From: an uncultured Oscillospiraceae bacterium
Lineage (GTDB): Bacteria > Bacillota > Clostridia > Oscillospirales > Ruminococcaceae
Assembly: GCA_934446565.1 (NCBI GenBank)
Contig: CAKSEO010000021.1
Span: forward strand, 1-45,451
Direction of reading: 5' to 3'
Length of the DNA: 45,451 nucleotides
Shown here: one piece after another, positions 39,886 through 45,451 of the stretch
How the letters are laid out: the number at the start of each line of letters is the position of its first letter
Numbering within the stretch: the first letter of the stretch is position 1
Position numbers and translations under genes: made by a program
The notes under the pieces: model-generated
Seen by the model: only the letters and a program-made list of their open reading frames with translations
The model's database searches: none
What the model was told of the DNA's origin: nothing

Positions 39886-40377
39886 TTACATTAAGTCCAT
39901 CTTGTCCCAGAGAATATTTCCGTTTGCGTCAAGATATTCTTCATCAACATGAACTGCTTCGACCTTTCCGATGAAAAGCTCATGCGTACCGGGCATTGTG
40001 CTATCAACAATGCTGCACTCAATGCTTACGGGGCAATCCGTCAGTATTGGGGCGTTGACATATGTTGCGTCCTCCCAGTTCAGATCCATTGCAGCAAATT
40101 TGTCCTCATCTCTTCCGGAAGCAGAACCAAGATATCCGTATTCCTTGCTGAAGCTTTTCTTCGGAAGATTTATCACAAAGCAACCGGATTCCTTTACCAT
40201 ATGGTGCGAGTAGCGGGAAGGCATAATGCCGATCATAACCATCACCGGGTCAAGACTTACATTAGCCGTAAATCCGACAACAAGCGCATTATTCTTGCCG
40301 TCCTTGTCACGACAGGACACGACCGTCTGCGGAACAGGCTGTAAACATAACACAGTGTTTTTTGCCAATTTTTTCAT
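39886..40377 (-). CDS. Flavin reductase-like FMN-binding protein
   Basis: A 163-residue flavin reductase/flavoredoxin-family protein. It opens with TVLCLQPVPQTVVSC and shows NNALVVGFTANVSLDPVMVMIGI (quoted VGFTANVSLDPVMVMIG), SRYSHHMVKESGCFVIN, and HELFIGKVEAVHVD. It binds FMN and probably transfers electrons. It starts 15 bases after the alcohol dehydrogenase gene, so both form an operon. Confidence 0.88.
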   Translation of the reverse strand: MKKLAKNTVLCLQPVPQTVVSCRDKDGKNNALVVGFTANVSLDPVMVMIGIMPSRYSHHMVKESGCFVINLPKKSFSKEYGYLGSASGRDEDKFAAMDLNWEDATYVNAPILTDCPVSIECSIVDSTMPGTHELFIGKVEAVHVDEEYLDANGNILWDKMDLM

Positions 40378-40392
40378 AGTTTTGATCTCTCC

Positions 40393-41553
40393 TTATCTCC
40401 ATGCGTTCTGATAAATGGTCAGGTAATCTGCGTCCGACAGAGGAAGCGGATCAGCTGTTGTATCGCCGCCAAGCACTTCGTGAAGCTTTGCAGGATAGAG
40501 CTTCAGCTCTTCCTCGGTGATACCTGCGTCACTCATTTTTAGGTCAGCGCAGCCGACTGCTGCGATCAGTTCGTCCAAAGCCCTGATGAAATCCTTGCCG
40601 GAGGTCGGATTTTCCACACCCATAGCTTTTGCCATTTTGATCATAGGTCCTTCCGCTGCTTTTCTTTCTGCAAAGAAATCATAGTACGCATGGGCAGTCA
40701 TGATAAGTCCTGCGCCGTGAACCAGGTCGGGATGGAAACTTCCCATTGTATGTTCAATGGTATGTGCAGATGTGCACATCATGTAATAGCCTGCAAACGT
40801 GTTGGCAAGCGCCATATATCCGCGTGCTTCCTTGTCGTTTCCGTCCTTTACCGCTCTCGGAAGGTATTTTGCTACATACTCCACGGTTTTCAGGGCGAAC
40901 ATCTCTGCCATGGGGTGTACATTTTTGTTTACGACAGTTTCCGAAGCATGGAAGAACGCGTCCATACCCTGATAAGCTGTAAACTTTGCGGGAACGCTCA
41001 TCATAAGGTCGCTGTCAACGACTGAAATAGTCGGGAACATTGACGGAAAGAAAATTCCGGTCTTTTCGTCTGCGTCATCATCAGAGATAACGGAAGCAAT
41101 ATCCACTTCGCTTGCAGTTCCCGCGCTGGTAGTAATGCAGATGATAGGAATTGCCGGATTTGCAGGAGCCTTTTTTCCACCTGTTCCGGACAGGGAGTAA
41201 TCCCAGATATCCCCGTTGTTTGACGCCATAAGTGCGATACATTTTGTGCAGTCCATGATAGAACCGCCGCCGAGAGCGATCACAAAATCACAGCCGTTTT
41301 CACGCACTGCTTTAGCGCCGTCCATGACATTCTGTCTGGTAGGATTTGGACGGATACCCTCAAATAGAACGTGCTGGACGCCTGCCATGTCAAGCTGCTG
41401 TTCCAGTCTGTCAAGATAGCCGAATTTTTTCACGGACTGTCCGCCGATGGCTATCAGGGCTTTCTTTCCGGGCAGCGTTTCCGAATGAAGGTCGTTCAGT
41501 CTTCCCGGACCGAAGAGCACCTTAGTCGGCATATAGAAGTTAAAATTGTACAT
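40393..41553 (-). CDS. Iron-containing alcohol dehydrogenase
   Basis: A type III (group III, Fe-dependent) alcohol dehydrogenase of 386 residues, close to NADPH-dependent butanol dehydrogenases. The nucleotide-binding GGGSIMDCTKCIA lies at about residue 96. The metal-ligand region reads GMDAFFHASETVVN, and the His ligands follow in AHTIEHTMGSFHPDLVHGAG. It reduces aldehydes to alcohols, or the reverse, in fermentation or detoxification. It is divergent from an AraC regulator, which may control it. Confidence 0.92.
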   Translation of the reverse strand: MYNFNFYMPTKVLFGPGRLNDLHSETLPGKKALIAIGGQSVKKFGYLDRLEQQLDMAGVQHVLFEGIRPNPTRQNVMDGAKAVRENGCDFVIALGGGSIMDCTKCIALMASNNGDIWDYSLSGTGGKKAPANPAIPIICITTSAGTASEVDIASVISDDDADEKTGIFFPSMFPTISVVDSDLMMSVPAKFTAYQGMDAFFHASETVVNKNVHPMAEMFALKTVEYVAKYLPRAVKDGNDKEARGYMALANTFAGYYMMCTSAHTIEHTMGSFHPDLVHGAGLIMTAHAYYDFFAERKAAEGPMIKMAKAMGVENPTSGKDFIRALDELIAAVGCADLKMSDAGITEEELKLYPAKLHEVLGGDTTADPLPLSDADYLTIYQNAWR

Positions 41554-41656
41554 TTGAATTACCTCCTGTTCCGGCTTCGTGTTTTATTTTTCGGAGCCTG
41601 ACTATATTATAGCGTTCTTTTGCCGGAAAAGCACTATCAAATCTTAACGAACACAC

Positions 41657-41685
41657 TTGAAAATTCTAATATTTTCTGATATAAT
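41657..41685 (+). promoter_or_regulatory. Promoter of the AraC-type gene
   Basis: TTGAAA (41657-41662) and TATAAT (41680-41685), spacer 17, 24 bases before the start. Confidence 0.65.
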
Positions 41686-41709
41686 GATAACTAAACATGG
41701 AGGTGCATT

Positions 41710-42663
41710 ATGAGAGATGAGCAGTTTCTGAACCTTGCTGTCAACAAACTTGGTATTGAATTCAGCTCGCTTGATTTGTCCTTTCACCAGATGGAAAACG
41801 GAAACCCCGGGGATATTACATCATACTGGCCGGGCGATGAAAACGAAGATGTTCTCGTCTGTGTATTCAAGGTAAAAAGAATCAGTGAACCGTTCCACCG
41901 ACAGGATTTTTTCTTCATCAATTATGCCTACGAGGGCAGTTATCAGGCGTTATCTGAAAAATATAACAACCTTATCACGATAGACGAAGACGAGTGTTAT
42001 ATCGGTCAGCCTTACAGCGGGTACGCTTTAAGGGCGGACAGCGACAAGGACGTGACAATTGTCGGGATCCTGATACGAAAGGATTCTTTTTTTCATGAGT
42101 ATCTGCCAACGGTTTATACGGACGCTGAGCTGTTCCGTTTTTTCATAGAACCGCAGTCGAATAAATTTTCGGACGAGTTTATTCATTTGTCCGTCACAAA
42201 AGACCACGTCATACGCTCACTTCTTGAACTAATGGTTATAGAGTACGCCGACAGAAAAGACGATACGCAGCGTATCCTAAAATCAATGCTCCAAACACTT
42301 ATGCTGGAAATTGCGAGAAGATACAAAATAGAAAGGACAGGCGGCAAGAAAAAATCACTGTCGGATCGTATCCTTGAATATATGGACGATCACTCCGATG
42401 TCGTGACTCTGAAAGAGATCGCGGAAAGATTCAATTATCATCCGAATTACATATCGACGCTGCTTCATCGGAGCACAGGGCGAAAATTTTCAGAAATTCT
42501 TCTTGAAAAAAGAATGGCAAGAGCTATACTTCTGATGAAGAATACGTCGCTTTCCGTCGAGGAAATAGCAGCTATGCTCGGTTACAGCGATCAGAGCAGT
42601 TTTTATAAGGCGTTCAAAAATTATTATCATGTTTCCCCGAGAGAATATGATTTTAAGGACTGA
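41710..42663 (+). CDS. AraC-family transcriptional regulator
   Basis: A 317-residue activator. The N-terminal ~190 residues form a cupin-like sensor (FHRQDFFFINYAYEGSY, CYIGQPYSGYALRADSDKD). The last 100 residues are the AraC DNA-binding domain, with helix-turn-helix one in TLKEIAERFNYHPNYISTLLH and two in SVEEIAAMLGYSDQSSFYKAF, ending in YYHVSPREYDFKD. The effector is unknown. Position and orientation suggest it controls the divergent adh-flavin reductase operon. The ribosome binding site is GGAGGTG. Confidence 0.9.
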   Translation: MRDEQFLNLAVNKLGIEFSSLDLSFHQMENGNPGDITSYWPGDENEDVLVCVFKVKRISEPFHRQDFFFINYAYEGSYQALSEKYNNLITIDEDECYIGQPYSGYALRADSDKDVTIVGILIRKDSFFHEYLPTVYTDAELFRFFIEPQSNKFSDEFIHLSVTKDHVIRSLLELMVIEYADRKDDTQRILKSMLQTLMLEIARRYKIERTGGKKKSLSDRILEYMDDHSDVVTLKEIAERFNYHPNYISTLLHRSTGRKFSEILLEKRMARAILLMKNTSLSVEEIAAMLGYSDQSSFYKAFKNYYHVSPREYDFKD

Positions 42664-42909
42664 TAGTTTTTCCAGAGAGTATTTAATGTAGAAAAATTTC
42701 GACGTATTTCTACTATATTGAAATCAAAGACATCGGCGTGAACCGACTGAATGAGATCATAGAGGTCATCAGCGAGCATATTAACTCTTGATGATAGTAA
42801 GTATGACGAGCACGGCTTGAGACTGTGCTTTTTTCGGTTCTGAATAAAGGAACGGTGTAAGCCCTAACATTCTAATATTATAATTACGTCAACACAAGAA
42901 AAAGTGGCA
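42664..42909. other. Gap with gene remnant and terminator
   Basis: The gap holds a short open stretch on the plus strand ending DIGVNRLNEIIEVISEHINS and a stop, preceded by a stop and without a start. It looks like the tail of a lost gene, family unknown. A hairpin AGCAC/GTGCT followed by TTTTTT lies at 42809-42835. Confidence 0.35.
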
Positions 42910-43323
42910 TCAGGTATGTTTGTTATTGTAATTGCATATCTGGAGCGCCGCGCCGTCCTCCATGAGGGTAAATCCGCACTTCTGGTAGAAAGCGGCGTTT
43001 TTGCGTTCTTCCGGCATTACCTCGATGTAAAGATAATCGTGATACTTTTCCTTGATAAGTTCTATCATATGGCTTGCAATGCCCATTCCGTGATATTCCG
43101 GATTCACTAAAACGTAGTGGATATATGCGGTCAGTTCTCCGTCGTCAAGAGCGCGGGCAAGTCCTATAAGCCTGTCGCCGTCCCATGCGGTGATCACGGT
43201 CGAAGAACCAATAAGCGCCTTGTAAAGCCTCCCGGGGTACTGCCCGGAGATCCAGCCGACTGACAGAAACAGTTCCTGAACCTGTTCCTGCGTGAATTTT
43301 TTCTGCTCGGTAAATTCTATCAT
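42910..43323 (-). CDS. GNAT-family N-acetyltransferase
   Basis: A 137-residue acetyltransferase with IGLARALDDGELTAYIHYVLVNPEYHGMGIASHMI (in part VLVNPEYHGMGIASHMI), the acetyl-CoA-binding loop, and AAFYQKCGFTLMEDGAALQI near the end. Such short proteins resemble YjcF/arsN-like acetyltransferases. It starts 19 bases after the lysE-like stop, forming a two-gene unit. The substrate is unknown; the partner exporter suggests an amino acid or related compound. Confidence 0.85.
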   Translation of the reverse strand: MIEFTEQKKFTQEQVQELFLSVGWISGQYPGRLYKALIGSSTVITAWDGDRLIGLARALDDGELTAYIHYVLVNPEYHGMGIASHMIELIKEKYHDYLYIEVMPEERKNAAFYQKCGFTLMEDGAALQICNYNNKHT

Positions 43324-43342
43324 AATGCTTCCTTTCCTGATG

Positions 43343-43924
43343 TCAGATCCCCAGAATTATCGTTGCCGCACAATAAAGCAGAAATACGCCGAGAATGATG
43401 TTTATGCACCTGTAATGCCTGCCGTAAAACGAGCTTATCCGTACTTCAAGGAACGCCCAAGTAAGGCTTGCGATACTGCCGATAGCGACCGTGAATGCTC
43501 CTGCCAGTGCAAGTCCCCATACTGACTTTATGTTCGGAATGTAATACGCGCTCAATAGCGTGGAGATGTAGAAATAAATCTTGACGTTGACCAGCTGGAG
43601 CAGAAATCCTTCGAGAAACGACGGCTTTTTGTCGGTTTCATCAGTGGTGAAACGGCTGCGCATAATGTGAATCGCAAGCCATATCATGTACGCTCCGCCT
43701 ATGTATTTAAGCACCGACAGAAGCGGCGTGAACACCTGCGACAGCAGGCACAGCAGAATCGTACAAAGCGCCTGAACTGTGGCATATCCGGTGCATATCC
43801 CGGCGATAAGCCGGCGGCTGTTTTTCCAGCCGTGCTTGCTTGTGGTGTTGAGGGACAGGATATTTCCGGGACCGGGAGTAAACGAGCACACCAGCATATA
43901 TCCCAGAAGCGAAGCTAATTCCAT
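43343..43924 (-). CDS. LysE/RhtB-family exporter
   Basis: A six-helix membrane exporter for amino acids or similar metabolites. It opens MELASLLGYMLVCSFTPGPGNILSL (in part SFTPGPGNILSL, the family motif), then has YIGGAYMIWLAIHIM and FLLQLVNVKIYFYIS. At 193 residues it is typical. I chose the ATG at 43924, preceded by GGAG at nine bases; the ATG at 43969 has no ribosome site and would include the operator-proximal leader. A candidate HxlR operator lies 50 bases upstream. Confidence 0.88.
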   Translation of the reverse strand: MELASLLGYMLVCSFTPGPGNILSLNTTSKHGWKNSRRLIAGICTGYATVQALCTILLCLLSQVFTPLLSVLKYIGGAYMIWLAIHIMRSRFTTDETDKKPSFLEGFLLQLVNVKIYFYISTLLSAYYIPNIKSVWGLALAGAFTVAIGSIASLTWAFLEVRISSFYGRHYRCINIILGVFLLYCAATIILGI

Positions 43925-43973
43925 CAGTTGATTCTCCGTTCGTTTTTGAACATTATACTCCGCATACATGGGA

Positions 43974-44000
43974 TTTTCAAGTAACTAATAAATTAAATAG
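43974..44000. promoter_or_regulatory. Candidate HxlR operator, copy A (upstream of lysE-like)
   Basis: A 27-base sequence (TTTTCAAGTAACTAATAAAT...) that matches copy B at 24 of 27 positions. It lies between the hxlR stop and the lysE-like start, where the lysE promoter must be. Confidence 0.6.
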
Positions 44001-44008
44001 CGGCTTTT

Positions 44009-44383
44009 TTATTTGTAATCGCACTTCTTGCAGTGGATCATCATGTTTTCCGGGTCCTCCTTGTAGAACGCTCCTGACCATTTACAGATACTCTGCAAAA
44101 TCGGCACTACGGAAATTCCCTTTTCGGAGAGCGTGTATTCCACCCGGGGCGGTATCTCATCATAGGATTTTCTTATCACGATGTCATTTGCGATGAGTTC
44201 CTTTAGCGAAGCCGCAAGCACTGCGTCCGTGATATTGCCCATTTCCTTACGGAGTTCGCTGTAACGCAGGACTTTTTTCGCAGCAAGCACGCATATTATT
44301 CGGGAATTCCACTTGCCACCGAATACTTCAAGCCCGTATTCCAGCGGACAGCGGATATCCTTTTCAAGTTTTCTCTGATACAT
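44009..44383 (-). CDS. HxlR-family transcriptional regulator
   Basis: A 124-residue winged-helix regulator of the HxlR/YodB type. It shows CPLEYGLEVFGGKWNSRIICVL, LRYSELRKEMGNITDAVLAASLKEL (the winged-helix recognition part, quoted GNITDAVLAASLKEL) and VEYTLSEKGISVVPIL. The conserved N-terminal Cys (RCPLEYG) can sense electrophiles or oxidants in the YodB/HypR group. It is divergent from the PPOX-like gene and precedes lysE-like, with a matching operator candidate at both boundaries. Confidence 0.9.
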   Translation of the reverse strand: MYQRKLEKDIRCPLEYGLEVFGGKWNSRIICVLAAKKVLRYSELRKEMGNITDAVLAASLKELIANDIVIRKSYDEIPPRVEYTLSEKGISVVPILQSICKWSGAFYKEDPENMMIHCKKCDYK

Positions 44384-44428
44384 GAAAACCCTCCTTTGCT
44401 GTATCTATTATAAGTCAATATCATGTAT

Positions 44429-44455
44429 TTTTCAAGTTACTTATAAATTTAATAG
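44429..44455. promoter_or_regulatory. Candidate HxlR operator, copy B (hxlR / PPOX-like divergent region)
   Basis: A 27-base sequence (TTTTCAAGTTACTTATAAAT...) nearly identical to copy A, in the divergent promoter region between hxlR and the PPOX-like gene. The nearby AGTCAATATCATG and GTGACTTATAATC motifs may be further half-sites. Confidence 0.6.
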
Positions 44456-44544
44456 TGACTTATAATCCGACTAATATCTTGCTGATTATGAGCGCAGGCG
44501 CTATAATGAAATCACCAAAGGCAAGCAATATGGAGGTAAACAAA

Positions 44545-44943
44545 ATGCTTAATGAAAATGTAAAGAAGCTTCTGGAAAACAGTATGTGGGATCTCGCGAC
44601 CTGCACGAACGGCGAGCTGAACGTGGTTCCGGTAGCGTTCAAGTTCGTGACCGAGGACGGAAAGCTGGCTGTCGGTGATGTGTTCCTCGAAACCACGCTG
44701 AACAACATTAAGGCGAACAACGGCAGGATCGCGATTTCCGTGTACGACGGCAAGAGCCTTGAGGGATATCAGATAAAGGGCAAGGCTGAATACCTGACCG
44801 CGGGCGAAATCGTCGATACATTCAAGCAGATGGTCGAAAAGATGTTCAACGGTGCGGCTACCGCCAAGGGCGCGCTGCTGATAACTCCAGAAAAGGTAAT
44901 CGTGACAACTCCGGGCGCAGACAACAAAAAGGTCCTGGCTTGA
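44545..44943 (+). CDS. Pyridoxamine-5'-phosphate oxidase-like flavoprotein
   Basis: A 132-residue split-beta-barrel flavin-binding protein of the PPOX superfamily. It shows SMWDLATCTNGELNVVPVAFKF, the family's first strands, and RIAISVYDGKSLEGYQIKGKAEYL (quoted ISVYDGKSLEGYQIKGKA), where the cofactor lies. It probably binds FMN or F420-like cofactor and reduces an unknown substrate. I chose the ATG at 44545, seven bases after GGAGG. A longer reading frame upstream has no ribosome site. It is divergent from hxlR. Confidence 0.85.
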   Translation: MLNENVKKLLENSMWDLATCTNGELNVVPVAFKFVTEDGKLAVGDVFLETTLNNIKANNGRIAISVYDGKSLEGYQIKGKAEYLTAGEIVDTFKQMVEKMFNGAATAKGALLITPEKVIVTTPGADNKKVLA

Positions 44944-44967
44944 AATTTCATATGTGAAGATTGCTGA

Positions 44968-45250
44968 TCATGGAACAATGACTGAAAATTCCATGTCAAA
45001 CATATCCTCATATCTCTCGACGGTAAACGGATCCGTCTCAAACGGCAGAACCATCACCTCATTCAGATTGAGCATAAGATATTCCTTGTTCTTCTCCACC
45101 GCCGCCTTGTCAGAGAAATTCACCGCTACGGTATAGTTCACGCTGTTCAGCGGCTGCTGAGCCATGTATATCATCGGGAGTTCGTTCCATGATGTACCGC
45201 CGAAGTTGAACCCATTCAACGGAACTTTCTGTAAAAATTCATCATCAAAA
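44968..45250 (-). pseudogene. 3' fragment of an unidentified gene at an element boundary
   Basis: The minus strand is open and uses host-like codons for about 90 residues (NGFNFGGTSWNELPMIYMAQ, SVNYTVAVNFSDKAAVEKNK, ERYEDMFDMEFSVIVP). There is no start codon with a ribosome site, and the frame runs into the 3' end of the recombinase gene on the same strand but in another frame. I do not recognise the family. It reads as the tail of a gene cut by insertion of the recombinase-bearing element. Confidence 0.5.
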
Positions 45251-45253
45251 TCA

Positions 45254-45451
45254 TCAATCAAGCCTGCCGACGAACTTATAGTAAACATCAAGTTTCTGAA
45301 TACGCTCGCCGTTGATTTCTTCGGGTTCGTGAACCTCAATCCGCTCTATAAGCGTGTTCAGGAGTGCCTGCGTCAGTTCGTCAATGTCTGCGTATTGCTT
45401 GATTAAATCCACGAAATTCTCGGCATTTTCGCCGTATTCACGGTTCGCCTT
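45254..45451 (-). CDS. Large serine recombinase, C-terminal part (runs off the window)
   Basis: The minus strand encodes 65 residues ending in a stop: AENFVDLIKQYADIDELTQA followed by LLNTLIERIEVHEPEEINGE and the tail QKLDVYYKFVGRLD. The NTLIERIEVHE ... VYYKFVG pattern is the C-terminal DUF4368-type domain of TnpX/CcrB-like large serine recombinases of conjugative and mobilisable transposons. The catalytic domain lies beyond the right edge. Confidence 0.82.
   Translation of the reverse strand, partial: KANREYGENAENFVDLIKQYADIDELTQALLNTLIERIEVHEPEEINGERIQKLDVYYKFVGRLD

Overview
The window looks like chromosomal DNA of an anaerobic, low-oxygen-adapted Clostridia of the Oscillospirales/Ruminococcaceae type (gut or rumen). 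This is inferred from the mix of an FprA-type flavodiiron protein, an IreB-family protein, a DivIVA-like coiled-coil protein, a SigH-like sigma factor, a bacterial serpin, a large GH2 beta-galactosidase and a CsoR/CopA copper module. Most genes have AGGAGG-type ribosome binding sites and TTGACA-17-TATAAT promoters. No rRNA operon, CRISPR array or cas gene is visible.

Region 1 (1-26.2 kb) is mostly intact core genome. In order it holds: a hairpin-rich intergenic repeat; a LacI-like sensor fused to a GGDEF domain; FprA; an AlkD-like protein; a lipoprotein; a GNAT/FliB-like pair; a uridine-kinase-like P-loop kinase; a cobU-like/pilT pair; a VanY-type carboxypeptidase; a csoR-copA-copZ copper operon with a textbook operator; a divergent pair of sugar-binding protein and serpin lipoprotein; a zinc-ribbon protein; a sigma factor; an orphan fumarase beta subunit; the DivIVA-like protein; IreB; a MATE exporter; and a DUF3810-rluA-HAD operon. 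Two kinds of non-coding mobile repeat sit between these genes: a MITE with 19-bp terminal inverted repeats (about 5677-5871), and two copies of a 188-189 bp structured element (2390-2577 and 17335-17523), each enclosed by two copies of a terminator-like palindrome.

Region 2 (26.1-31.7 kb) starts at a tRNA-Leu(CAG) gene with a phage-type integrase pointing into its 3' end, followed by a small excisionase-like gene behind a short upstream ORF. Next come 0.75 kb of apparently non-coding, hairpin-rich DNA, four small XRE-type regulators on alternating strands with palindromic operator candidates, and a decayed metallo-beta-lactamase lipoprotein gene. This looks like the integrase end of an integrated element. 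No second attachment site could be found by eye.

Region 3 (31.7-39.8 kb) is a decayed sugar-utilisation locus. A GNAT 3' fragment abuts an N-terminally truncated transketolase subunit. Next are an intact transketolase C subunit, a FGGY kinase with an internal deletion, an intact LacZ with its own promoter, a sugar-binding protein without its N-terminal part, a maltose-acetyltransferase-like gene and an AlkZ-related gene. At least three gene junctions here are deletion or rearrangement scars.

Region 4 (39.8-45.45 kb) holds an alcohol dehydrogenase/flavin reductase operon divergent from an AraC regulator, and a LysE/GNAT pair next to an HxlR regulator and a PPOX-like flavoprotein, with a near-identical 27-bp operator candidate on both sides of hxlR. 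At the right edge the 3' end of a large serine recombinase enters from outside and abuts the truncated 3' end of another gene, which looks like the boundary of a second mobile element.
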